Source of the DNA: Acidobacteriota bacterium
GTDB taxonomy: Bacteria > Acidobacteriota > Terriglobia > Terriglobales > SCQP01
DNA length: 12,620 nt
Assembly (NCBI GenBank): GCA_021823305.1
Contig: JAKAOE010000007.1
Coordinates: forward strand, 1-12,620
Direction: 5' to 3'
Position numbers and translations under genes: made by a program. The notes beneath the pieces were generated by a model that saw only the letters and a list, made by a program, of their open reading frames with translations, was not told where the DNA came from and ran no database searches. This document shows, piece by piece, positions 1 through 9,965 of this stretch; the stretch's first letter is position 1; every line of letters begins with the position of its first letter.

Positions 1-28
1 CTGGGGCCCGCGCCTGTCAATGCCCGCG

Positions 29-37
29 TGGTAAAAT
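29..37 (+). promoter_or_regulatory. Extended -10 promoter element upstream of secA
   Basis: The sequence TGG-TAAAAT fits an extended -10 box (TGn followed by a TATAAT-like hexamer) in otherwise GC-rich DNA. Transcription would begin around 43-45 and leave a leader of about 25 nt before the ATG at 68. The best -35-like sequence, CTGTCA at 14-19, is only 12 bp away, too close for a normal spacer, so the extended -10 would have to carry the promoter. This is a motif match only. Confidence 0.4.
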
Positions 38-67
38 CAGCTATCCCGCCGCCTCGCTGCGCGAGTT

Positions 68-2890
<2,823 letters not shown>

Positions 2891-2896
2891 GCCGTG

Positions 2897-3859
2897 ATGC
2901 CCGCGCCCGAGTTGGAAGGCGTCTCCCTGCAGGCTATCCGCGCCGCCCAGGCGCGCATCGCCCCCTTCGTCCGCCGCACCCCGCTCGTTTCCAGCGCCAC
3001 CCTCGGCCGCCGCCTCGGCGCCCCCGTCTACCTCAAGCTCGAGCTGCTGCAGAAGACCGGTTCCTTCAAGGTCCGCGGCGCCTTCAACAAGATGGCCACG
3101 CTCGCGCCCGGCACGCGCGTGGTCGCCGTCAGCGGCGGCAATCACGCCCAGGCGGTCGCCTACGCCGCCGGCGTTCTGGACATGCGCGCCCGCGTCTTCA
3201 TGCCCGCCTCCACTCCCGCCAACTACCTCGACGCCACTCGCGGCTACGGCGCCGAGATCGTGCTGGTGAACGCCATCGCCGACGCCTTCGCCCAGGCCAC
3301 CGCCGCCGTCGCCGATGGCTGCGTCATGGTCCATCCCTTCGACGATCCCGCCGTCATCGCCGGCCAGGGCACGCTCGGCCTGGAGATCCTCGACGAGCTG
3401 CCCGAAGCCGCCGACGTCGTGGTCAGCATCGGCGGCGGCGGCTTGGCCGCCGGCGTCGCCGCCGCCTGCAAGGCGCTGCGCCCGCAAATCCGCATCTGGG
3501 GCGTCGAAACCGAAGGCGCCGACGCCATGGCGCGTGCCCTCGCCGCCGGCTCGCCGGTCACCATCCAGCCCACCTCCATCGCCCGCACCCTGGGCGCGCC
3601 CTCGGTTTCGGAGACGACGCTGCTGGCCGTGCAGCGCTGGCTCGAGCGCGTCGAGGTGGTCTCCGACGCCGCTGCCATCGCCGCGCTCGAGTTCCTGCTG
3701 GAGCGCTGCAAGGTGCTCACCGAACCCGCCGCCGCCTGCACCCTTGCCGCCGCCGACCGCCTGCAGCCGCACTTCCGCCCCGATGGCCCGGTGGTGCTGA
3801 TCCTCTGCGGCGGCAACTTCGCCCTCGCCGACCTCTGCCGCTACCGCGCAGCCCCCTGA
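2897..3859 (+). CDS. Serine/threonine dehydratase-like PLP enzyme (fold type II)
   Basis: Likely a cytoplasmic PLP enzyme that deaminates threonine or serine to the 2-oxo acid, or a related serine racemase. With the start used here it is 320 aa. Visible motifs are KTGSFKVRGAF with the Schiff-base Lys58, the substrate loop SGGNHAQ (79-85), the phosphate-binding glycine loop GGGGL (179-183), and CGGN (304-307), where the cofactor nitrogen is contacted. It has no C-terminal ACT domain, which is the allosteric part of biosynthetic IlvA, so it resembles the short catabolic or racemase-type branch. Substrate cannot be chosen among threonine, serine and 3-hydroxyaspartate from sequence alone. A GTG at 2894 directly precedes the ATG at 2897, and either could start it. 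There is no clear ribosome binding site, so translation may be coupled to secA 6 bp upstream. The secA pairing is likely co-transcription rather than shared function. Confidence 0.92.
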   Translation: MPAPELEGVSLQAIRAAQARIAPFVRRTPLVSSATLGRRLGAPVYLKLELLQKTGSFKVRGAFNKMATLAPGTRVVAVSGGNHAQAVAYAAGVLDMRARVFMPASTPANYLDATRGYGAEIVLVNAIADAFAQATAAVADGCVMVHPFDDPAVIAGQGTLGLEILDELPEAADVVVSIGGGGLAAGVAAACKALRPQIRIWGVETEGADAMARALAAGSPVTIQPTSIARTLGAPSVSETTLLAVQRWLERVEVVSDAAAIAALEFLLERCKVLTEPAAACTLAAADRLQPHFRPDGPVVLILCGGNFALADLCRYRAAP

Positions 3860-3878
3860 GCCCGGCTGCCGCCGCCGT

Positions 3879-3892
3879 TAGCAGGCTGCTGA
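3879..3892 (+). repeat. Left copy of 14-bp inverted repeat
   Basis: TAGCAGGCTGCTGA lies 19 bp after the dehydratase stop codon. Its reverse complement recurs at 9966-9979 with one mismatch. The following 16 bases (3893-3908) match the corresponding inner bases of the right copy at 10 positions. The core AGCAG-G-CTGCT is itself palindromic, which makes some cross-matching easier. From memory, words like GCAGGCTGCTGAAAA occur at the ends of several insertion elements, but I cannot name a family here. Confidence 0.45.
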
Positions 3893-3901
3893 AAACCGGC
3901 A

Positions 3902-3922
3902 CGGCTGGCCTTCGGGCAGCTG
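3902..3922 (+). terminator. UUCG-tetraloop hairpin after the dehydratase gene
   Basis: The arms close on a C(UUCG)G tetraloop (loop 3911-3914). GCC pairs with GGC next to the loop, then after one bulged G (3907) GCT pairs with AGC. It begins 42 bp after the dehydratase stop and could end or stabilise the secA-dehydratase transcript. There is no U-run behind it, so it is not a standard intrinsic terminator. Confidence 0.3.
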
Positions 3923-3972
3923 CGTAGAGTTCATTGCGCGCCGATTTCCAGCAGGAATAGAGCGGTGCGGAG

Positions 3973-3992
3973 CTTCGCAGGCGCTCGCGAAG
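3973..3992. terminator. Inverted repeat between convergent genes
   Basis: CTTCGC (3973-3978) and GCGAAG (3987-3992) form a perfect 6-bp stem with an 8-nt loop. It lies 24 bp beyond the permease stop on the minus strand, between the convergent dehydratase and permease genes. It could form in either transcript. No T-run follows on either strand, so a terminator role is only possible. Confidence 0.25.
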
Positions 3993-4015
3993 GCGCGCTT
4001 CTCGGGCGAGGCAGG

Positions 4016-5365
4016 TCAGTCGCCTTCTGCCCGTGTTCCCGACGCCCCCGGGGCGGTTGGCGGCGACTTCCTCGGTTTCGAGATGCGCGTGGAAAGAAGG
4101 TAGAGGAACGCCCCCAGCAACAGAGCGGCCAGCCCCACGATGAATTCGTCCTTTCCGACCCCCAAGAGCATTGACGCGGAAAACACAAGCGCCAGGCTGG
4201 GAATCAGCGGGCCGAAGGGAACCCGGAAACTCGGGGGATCCAGGTTGCGATCATACTTCCGCCGGCGCAGCATCAGGGTCGAGCCGCATACGCTCAGGTA
4301 GACGAGCAGCCGTGCCATCGCGCTCGCCGCGGCCAGTTCCTCGAACGAGCCGGAAAGCGCAAGCGTCAAAGCGGCAGCCGAAGAAAAAATGATGGCATTG
4401 GCCGGGGTTCGGAACGTCCGGTGAACTTTGCCGAAAATAGCGGGCAGGTCGCCATTTTCGGCCAACGCGAACAGCATCCGCGAGCTCGTCAGAATCTGGC
4501 CGGCGGTGTTCCCCATGATGGAGACTACCGACCCGAGACCCATCATCAACGCCCCCGCCGCACCCATGAACAGCACAGCCGCATCCGCGAGGGGGGTGAC
4601 GCTCGATGCGATCGTGGACAACGTTCCCATCGCGACGATATGCACCAGCGTGTTCACTGCCGTGACGGCCACGATGGTCGCGACCACGGCAAACGGCACA
4701 TGCCGGCGCGGGTTCTTGGACTCGCCTGCTGGTACGGCGATGACTTCGTAACCGCTGAAAATGAAGAGGAGAATGAGCATCGCCGCGGGGAGGTGCGCCC
4801 AGGGAACCGGCCCGGCCGGAACCAGGTACTGCGGCCGAATGGAAAAAATTCCGATGCCAATGAAGAGGAGCAGGGGCAGAAGCTTCCCGATCGTGAAGAA
4901 GTCAACCATCCGGGCCGCCTGGCGCACCCCCCAGACATTGATCGCCGCGAACGCCGCGGTCATGCCCGTGATCAGCAGCAGGCGCGGCATCCCCACCCTC
5001 ATCCACGGCCAGTAGAATCCCAACGCCAGGATGAGGCCATTCGTCACCGAAGCTTGCGCGGCGACTCGGGTAAACCAGTACATCCATCCGACTTCGAAGG
5101 CCGCGAATCGGCCGAACGCGGCTTGGGTATAGAGATAGGGGCCGCCTGTTCCTTCAAACCGGCTGCCCACTTCGGCAAAACACAGCCCGACGAGCAGGGA
5201 GAAGAAGCCTAGGGCCAAGTAGACCGCCGGGCCCCACCGGCCCACCTGCGCCGCGACTTCCGAGGGAACCAGGAAGACTCCGGCCCCGATCACCATATTG
5301 ATGCCGATCGCGGTCAGGTCCCATCGCCCCAGTTCCCGCTTGAGAGTCGAGGATGTCAACGGCAT
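4016..5365 (-). CDS. APC-superfamily amino-acid permease
   Basis: An integral inner-membrane secondary transporter, 449 aa, with about 12 hydrophobic segments. TM1 has the APC hallmark IGAGVF (26-31), whose unwound glycines bind the substrate amino and carboxyl groups. FAEVGSRFEGTGGPYLYT (63-80) is the conserved TM2-TM3 region. FSGYE (203-207) matches the broken TM6, and AGESKNPRRHVP (213-224) the following cytoplasmic loop. The segment from SSRMLFALAENGDLP (294-308) to TPANAI (320-325) is typical of amino-acid/proton symporters. The tail after about 430 is basic, then low-complexity. Substrate cannot be told. The ATG at 5365 has a good ribosome site (GGGGGA, 5 nt spacing). It is transcribed away from the aminotransferase homologue, so the two may share a control region. 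Codon use is less GC-biased than in secA. Confidence 0.93.
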   Translation of the reverse strand: MPLTSSTLKRELGRWDLTAIGINMVIGAGVFLVPSEVAAQVGRWGPAVYLALGFFSLLVGLCFAEVGSRFEGTGGPYLYTQAAFGRFAAFEVGWMYWFTRVAAQASVTNGLILALGFYWPWMRVGMPRLLLITGMTAAFAAINVWGVRQAARMVDFFTIGKLLPLLLFIGIGIFSIRPQYLVPAGPVPWAHLPAAMLILLFIFSGYEVIAVPAGESKNPRRHVPFAVVATIVAVTAVNTLVHIVAMGTLSTIASSVTPLADAAVLFMGAAGALMMGLGSVVSIMGNTAGQILTSSRMLFALAENGDLPAIFGKVHRTFRTPANAIIFSSAAALTLALSGSFEELAAASAMARLLVYLSVCGSTLMLRRRKYDRNLDPPSFRVPFGPLIPSLALVFSASMLLGVGKDEFIVGLAALLLGAFLYLLSTRISKPRKSPPTAPGASGTRAEGD

Positions 5366-5380
5366 GGATTTCCCCCGGGC

Positions 5381-5397
5381 GTGGCATGACAGGCCAC
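5381..5397 (-). promoter_or_regulatory. Inverted repeat in the permease leader
   Basis: GTGGC (5381-5385) and GCCAC (5393-5397) form a perfect 5-bp dyad around a 7-bp centre, starting 16 bp before the permease start codon and just outside its ribosome binding site. It could be an operator or an RNA hairpin near the ribosome site. The remainder of 5398-5560 shows no promoter I would defend for the permease. Confidence 0.25.
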
Positions 5398-5561
5398 TTG
5401 AGCCGGCCCGGCGCGGTCTATTGAGCGTTGCACGTTACGGCGACGCGTGAGTCCCTGTCCCGCCTCGAGAAGGCGCAACGGACTCGTCTGACATTTTCTG
5501 CCTCCCGGCCCTCACCGGATAGAATTGTGCCCCGGGACGCCCCATCGCCTTCGCTTTCCCC

Positions 5562-5589
5562 TTGACATTGCGCCCAAAGTTTATAATAT
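5562..5589 (+). promoter_or_regulatory. Sigma-70-like promoter for the aminotransferase homologue
   Basis: A perfect -35 box TTGACA (5562-5567) is followed by an AT-rich stretch. This contains TATAAT at 5582-5587 (14-bp spacer) and TAATAT at 5584-5589 (16-bp spacer). The latter has the more usual spacing, the former the better match. This is the strongest housekeeping-type promoter signal in the window, within an AT-rich island. The leader to the preferred start at 5685 would be about 90 nt. Confidence 0.6.
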
Positions 5590-5644
5590 ATCCCAGGGTA
5601 TCGTATGCGAAATCTTATATGCGGGCTGGGGAATGAGCTGGCGT

Positions 5645-5667
5645 CCGGGCTCCCGCGGCAGGCCCGG
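5645..5667 (+). promoter_or_regulatory. Leader hairpin before the aminotransferase ribosome site
   Basis: CCGGGC (5645-5650) pairs perfectly with GCCCGG (5662-5667) around an 11-nt loop. The hairpin ends 3 nt before the Shine-Dalgarno AAGGAAGG (5670-5677). It buries the first base of the upstream in-frame GTG at 5667, which favours the later start at 5685. A regulatory role is possible but unproven. Confidence 0.3.
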
Positions 5668-5684
5668 TGAAGGAAGGTGCGGTG

Positions 5685-6584
5685 GTGTCGTCCTCTGATC
5701 TCCTGGTTTACATCAACGGACAGTTGCTTCCGCGGCCGGAAGCGCGCATCTCCGTTTTCGACGCGAGCTTCCAGTCCGGCGACAACGTCTGGGAGGGGAT
5801 TCGGGTCTATCGCGGCAGGGTGTTCGAACTCGACGCGCACATCTCCCGTTTGTATGATTCGGCGAAGGCGGTCGACATCCGGGTTCACCTGACGCCGGAG
5901 CAGATCAAGGAGGCTGTCTTCGCCACGCTACGGGCCAACCGGCTCTTCGACGAGACCCACATCCGCCTCATCTTGACGCGCGGCGAGCGCCGCACCGCGG
6001 GGATGAACCCCGCATTCGTGACCGGGCCGCCCTCGCTGGTGATTCTTGCCGAGAGAAAACCCCCGATTTTCAACCGGGCGGGGATCCGCCTGGTTACCTC
6101 CAGTGTCCGGCGCCCGCTGCCCGACGTGCTCAACCCGCAGATCCATCATGGCAACCAGCTGAATAGCATTCTGGCGAAGATTGAGGCCAACCATGCCGGC
6201 GTCGATGGCGGGGTGATGCTCGACCATCACGGATTCGTCGCCGAGACCGATTCGACAAACATCTTCGTCGTCAAGGGCGGGGAAATCGCGACGCCGTGGC
6301 CGACCGCCTGTTTGCACGGCATCACCCGCGGTTTGGTCATGCGGGAGGCGGCCGCGGCCGGGATTCCGATGCAGGAGAGGGATGTGTCGCTGGCTGATCT
6401 TTACGCCGCGGACGAGCTCTTCGTGACGGGCACCATCGCCGAGATCGTGCCCGTGGTCGAGTTCAACGGGCGCGCGATCGGCCCCGGTGTGGCTGGGCCC
6501 ATCACGTTGCGTGTTGCCGAGCTCTATCGCAAACTGACGGAGACCACGGGAACGGTGATTCCGGACGCCCCCGCATCGGCGTGA
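5685..6584 (+). CDS. Class IV aminotransferase homologue lacking the catalytic lysine
   Basis: A 299-aa protein of the PLP fold-type IV family (IlvE, D-amino-acid transaminase, PabC). It spans the whole family: start YINGQLLP, SFQSGDNVWEGIRVY, HISRL with the phosphate-binding Arg55, FVAET with Glu187 expected to contact the PLP nitrogen, and LHGITRG with Thr214. In D-amino-acid transaminase the Schiff-base lysine lies in DIKSLNLLGNVLAKQEA. The gap-free counterpart here is PQIHHGNQLNSILAKIEA, so the lysine position is His154, with another His at 155. Lys165 in LAKIEA is the conserved non-catalytic one. A normal transaminase reaction is therefore doubtful. Start: GTG at 5685 has AAGGAAGG 7 nt upstream. 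GTG at 5667 would add six residues but overlaps a leader hairpin. It has its own promoter and diverges from an amino-acid permease. The family call is firm, the activity is open. Confidence 0.88.
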   Translation: MSSSDLLVYINGQLLPRPEARISVFDASFQSGDNVWEGIRVYRGRVFELDAHISRLYDSAKAVDIRVHLTPEQIKEAVFATLRANRLFDETHIRLILTRGERRTAGMNPAFVTGPPSLVILAERKPPIFNRAGIRLVTSSVRRPLPDVLNPQIHHGNQLNSILAKIEANHAGVDGGVMLDHHGFVAETDSTNIFVVKGGEIATPWPTACLHGITRGLVMREAAAAGIPMQERDVSLADLYAADELFVTGTIAEIVPVVEFNGRAIGPGVAGPITLRVAELYRKLTETTGTVIPDAPASA

Positions 6585-6726
6585 CCGCTGCCGCGGGAAG
6601 GGCGTACTGCGCGAGACGGCGCGGCAAAACACCAGCGCCGTGCCGCCGCTTCGCGGCGACGGAATCGGCCGGCCGGGCCGGCCAAGCGACCAAGGCCGGC
6701 GGCCGGGTAACGGAAGGGAGCAAAAC
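6585..6726 (+). other. Intergenic region with two GC-rich hairpins
   Basis: Between the aminotransferase and propeller genes lie two perfect stems. CGCCGC/GCGGCG (6644-6649 with 6653-6658) has a 3-nt loop, and GGCCGGC/GCCGGCC (6667-6673 with 6677-6683) has a triloop. Further GGCCGG words follow to about 6707. Neither stem is followed by a U-run. No promoter is evident, so the propeller gene may be read from the upstream promoter, with these stems acting as partial terminators or RNA-stabilising structures. Confidence 0.35.
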
Positions 6727-9700
6727 ATGAGACGGAAGCGATTCGATGCGGTAGCCCTGCTGGCCTGCCTGATGGTCGCGGGAGCCGCGGGAGCCAAAGC
6801 GGCCGTGCCACCCTTCCCTCTTCCGGCGGCTCATCATGTCCAGTTTCGCTTCATCGGTCCGCCAGGCAACCGTGTCAGCGCTGTGGCAGGCGTTCCGGGC
6901 GATCTGAACGTCGACTATGCCGGCGCCGCCTCCGGCGGTGTTTGGAAGTCGGTGGACGGCGGCGATCATTGGCGGCCGATCTTCGACAAGGAGCCCGTCC
7001 AATCGATCGGTTCCATCGCGATCGCGCCTTCCGATTCGAACATCGTCTGGGTGGGAACGGGCGAACCTTTCATCCGCAGCAACGTTTCCATCGGCGACGG
7101 GATCTATAAATCCACCGACGCGGGCAGAACCTGGCGTCATATGGGGCTCGGTCGGACCGGCCGCATCGCCCGGATCGTCATCAACCCGCGCAATCCGAAT
7201 ATCGTCTTTGCCTGCGCGATGGGGAGTCTGTATGGCCCCCAGCGGCAGCGCGGGGTGTTTCGCACGCTGGACGGCGGCAAAACCTGGCAACGGGTTCTTT
7301 TCGTCAATGAGGACACAGGTTGCTCGGACCTGGCCATGGATCTGAAGAATCCGGACGTTCTTTTCGCCGGGACTTGGCAGATGGTGATCCACACCTGGGG
7401 TGCCGACAGCGGCGGCCCGGGCAGCGGAGTCTATGTTTCGCGGGACGGAGGAAGCCGGTGGACCCACATCGTGGGTCACGGCCTCCCGTCTCCCCCGCTC
7501 GGCAAGATCGCCGTTGCGATCGCGCCCAGCAACCCGCGGCGCGTGTACGCCCTGATCGAGACCGGCTATGACGGCCGGGGCACGCTGTGGCGCTCGGACG
7601 ACAGCGGTCGCGCGTGGAAGTGCGTCAATTGGGAGCACATCATCGACGAACGGCCTCCGTACACCACCCGGATCGCCGTTTCCCCGGTGAATGACAACGA
7701 GATCTGGTTTCTCTCCAATTTCCTCAGCGTTTCTTACGACGGAGGGTACACCACCGACCTGCATGCGGGCGCCGGCGACACGCACGACATGTGGATTGAC
7801 CCCACCAATCCCGACCGGATGATGATCGGGTACGACGAAGGCGTCGCCATGACCACGACCCACGGCCGGCAATGGCGCCACGTGAAACTGCCGAATGCGC
7901 AGATTTACCACGTGGCGGTGGACGATCAAATCCCTTACGACGTTTATTCCAACCTGCAGGACGATCAATCCGATCGCGGGCCGAGCGACAGCCGGACCGC
8001 GGTGATCACGCCGAGCATGTGGCGGACGACGGCGGGATGCGAATCCGGATTCTCCGTGCCGACTCCGGACGGGCAGGTGGTCTACGGCAGCTGCTACAGC
8101 GGCTCCTTCTCCCGCTGGAGCGCGCGCACCAACCAGACCCGCGGCATCAATCCCTGGCCGGACGAACCGCTGAACTCTCCCGCCGGGGTGTTGAAATACC
8201 GCTTCAACTGGACGCCTCCGGTTGCGCTGTCGCCCTGGCACCCGGCTCACACCGTGTACGTCGGCAGCCAATACCTCATGGTCAGCCACACCGCCGGGCA
8301 GAGCTGGAAAGTGATCAGTCCCGACCTGACCCGCGATGATCACGCGCATATGGGTCCCTCGGGAGGTCTTTCGCCCGACAACCTGGGTGTGTATTACTGG
8401 GGCACGCTGTTTTCCATTGCACTGTCCCGCCTGGAGCGCGGCTTGATCTGGACCGGCAGCAACGATGGCTTGGTGCACGTCACCCGCGACGGCGGCAAGC
8501 ACTGGCAAAATGTCACCCCGCATCTCGCGGGCTACCCCAAGGACGGGACCATCAGCAACATCGCCCCATCGCCGTTCGCCGCGGGGAGCGCCTACATTTC
8601 GGTGAACGCCCACCAGCTCGACGACCCCAATCCTTACATCTACCGGACCACCGACTACGGCAAGACCTGGACGCTGATCAGCGGCGGCATACCGAAGAGC
8701 GTCTTCAGTTACGTCCATATCGTGAGGGAAGATCCGTTCCGGCGCGGCATGCTGTACGCCGGCACCGAAAACTCCCTCTACGTGAGCTACGACCACGGGC
8801 GCCGGTGGACGCCGTTGCAGCTCAATCTGCCGCACGCGCCGGTTTCCTGGCTGGTGATTCAGAAGCATTTCGACGATCTGGTGGTGGCGACCAAAGGCCG
8901 GGGCATCTGGATTCTGGACGATCTCCGTCCTTTCCAACAGCTGACGCCGGCGGAGATGGACCGCGACGCCTACTTCTTCGCGCCGCGCGACGCCTACCGC
9001 TTCCGCAAGATCGGTACCGACCACAGCCAGGGAGGCGTGATCGGCCGGAATCCGCCGTACGGCGCCGACCTGAATTTCTACCTGAAGAGCGCGCCACGCG
9101 GAAAGGTGGCGTTCACGATCCTCGACGCACGCGGGCAAGTCGTGCGCAAGTTCCAGATAAAAGCCGAGGCGGGAATCAACCGGGTCTGGTGGAATCTCCG
9201 ATACAACTCTCCGCGTCAGATTCACCTGCTGACGACACCGAGCGATTACCCGCAGGTCTGGCGTGAGAAACGATTCTGGGGCAAGCCCTATCGAACGATC
9301 GTGCAGGCGCGGGTAAAACAGACGGCGGTGGGCCCCCTGGCGGCGCCTGGCGTGTATACGATTCAGATGTCGGTGGACGGCGAGGGATTGACCCGCAAGC
9401 TCACGGTGCTGAAAGACCCGCATTCAGCGGGCAATCAGGCGGATATCGAAGCCGATGTCGGTTTGCAGTTGAAGATACGCAAGGATATAGACACCATAGC
9501 CAAGTCGGTAAACGAAATCGAGCGGATCCGGAAGCATCTGGAAGACCAGAGCGCATCCCTCCGGCACGCTCCCTCCATGGCGTGGGTGGTCGCGGCGGAC
9601 CAGGGCCTCGATCGCAAGCTGCAGGGCGTCGAGAACCAATTCTTCCAAAAAACGCTTGCCGACGGCGATCTGAAGACATTCCGCGCGCCCATGAAGCTTT

Positions 9701-9930
9701 ATTTGAAATTCCTCTGGCTCTACGGCGCGCTGGGCAGCGGGGTGGGCGATACGGTGGGTGACCCGGACTTCCCGCCCACGGACCAGGAAGCCGCGGTCTA
9801 CGCGCTATTGCACCGGAGATTGGAGAACACGTTGAGGCAATACCGGCAGGTGCTCACCAAAGACGTTCCTGCTTTCAACGACGAGCTGAAGGCAAGAGGC
9901 GTGTACAACGTGATCGTGACGAACCCATAG
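6727..9930 (+). CDS. Secreted Asp-box (BNR/sortilin-like) beta-propeller protein
   Basis: A 1067-aa exported protein of the type often labelled glycosyl hydrolase or VPS10/sortilin-like. Residues 1-25 form a Sec signal peptide (basic start, hydrophobic core, AKA before the likely cut). Eleven Asp-box-like repeats (S/T-x-D-x-G-x-x-W) start near 75, 129, 180, 238, 290, 336, 376, 520, 586, 641 and 687. Those at 336, 376 and 520 are degenerate. They imply one or two large beta-propellers up to about 730. Residues about 780-895 look like a beta-sandwich (FTILDARGQVVRKF to LTRKLTVLKDP), and about 900-1060 is helical. Asp-boxes are structural and occur in sialidases, sortilins and photosystem assembly factors, so no enzyme activity follows. 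The ATG at 6727 has GGAAGGGAG 6 nt upstream. An in-frame ATG at 6640 would put 29 charged residues ahead of the signal peptide and is unlikely. Confidence 0.88.
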   Translation: MRRKRFDAVALLACLMVAGAAGAKAAVPPFPLPAAHHVQFRFIGPPGNRVSAVAGVPGDLNVDYAGAASGGVWKSVDGGDHWRPIFDKEPVQSIGSIAIAPSDSNIVWVGTGEPFIRSNVSIGDGIYKSTDAGRTWRHMGLGRTGRIARIVINPRNPNIVFACAMGSLYGPQRQRGVFRTLDGGKTWQRVLFVNEDTGCSDLAMDLKNPDVLFAGTWQMVIHTWGADSGGPGSGVYVSRDGGSRWTHIVGHGLPSPPLGKIAVAIAPSNPRRVYALIETGYDGRGTLWRSDDSGRAWKCVNWEHIIDERPPYTTRIAVSPVNDNEIWFLSNFLSVSYDGGYTTDLHAGAGDTHDMWIDPTNPDRMMIGYDEGVAMTTTHGRQWRHVKLPNAQIYHVAVDDQIPYDVYSNLQDDQSDRGPSDSRTAVITPSMWRTTAGCESGFSVPTPDGQVVYGSCYSGSFSRWSARTNQTRGINPWPDEPLNSPAGVLKYRFNWTPPVALSPWHPAHTVYVGSQYLMVSHTAGQSWKVISPDLTRDDHAHMGPSGGLSPDNLGVYYWGTLFSIALSRLERGLIWTGSNDGLVHVTRDGGKHWQNVTPHLAGYPKDGTISNIAPSPFAAGSAYISVNAHQLDDPNPYIYRTTDYGKTWTLISGGIPKSVFSYVHIVREDPFRRGMLYAGTENSLYVSYDHGRRWTPLQLNLPHAPVSWLVIQKHFDDLVVATKGRGIWILDDLRPFQQLTPAEMDRDAYFFAPRDAYRFRKIGTDHSQGGVIGRNPPYGADLNFYLKSAPRGKVAFTILDARGQVVRKFQIKAEAGINRVWWNLRYNSPRQIHLLTTPSDYPQVWREKRFWGKPYRTIVQARVKQTAVGPLAAPGVYTIQMSVDGEGLTRKLTVLKDPHSAGNQADIEADVGLQLKIRKDIDTIAKSVNEIERIRKHLEDQSASLRHAPSMAWVVAADQGLDRKLQGVENQFFQKTLADGDLKTFRAPMKLYLKFLWLYGALGSGVGDTVGDPDFPPTDQEAAVYALLHRRLENTLRQYRQVLTKDVPAFNDELKARGVYNVIVTNP

Positions 9931-9965
9931 CGCGGTTGGGCCGCACTTTGCCGCCGCGCCGATGG

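Noticed and set aside
5604..5623. Direct repeat TATGCG at 14-bp spacing downstream of the aminotransferase promoter
   Set aside because: Six bases repeated once in a short AT-rich stretch is weak, and no third copy or dyad supports an operator.
5418..5888. A 156-residue minus-strand frame across the promoter region
   Set aside because: It covers the TTGACA/TATAAT promoter, a leader hairpin and the start of the aminotransferase homologue, and has no recognisable domain.
6640..6726. Upstream ATG extending the propeller protein by 29 residues
   Set aside because: The extension crosses strong hairpins and would place charged residues before a clear signal peptide. The ATG at 6727 has an excellent ribosome site.
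6502..9423. A 973-residue open frame on the minus strand, opposite the propeller gene
   Set aside because: The sense strand has a signal peptide, ribosome site and eleven Asp-box repeats. The antisense product is low-complexity Arg/His/Val-rich and resembles nothing.
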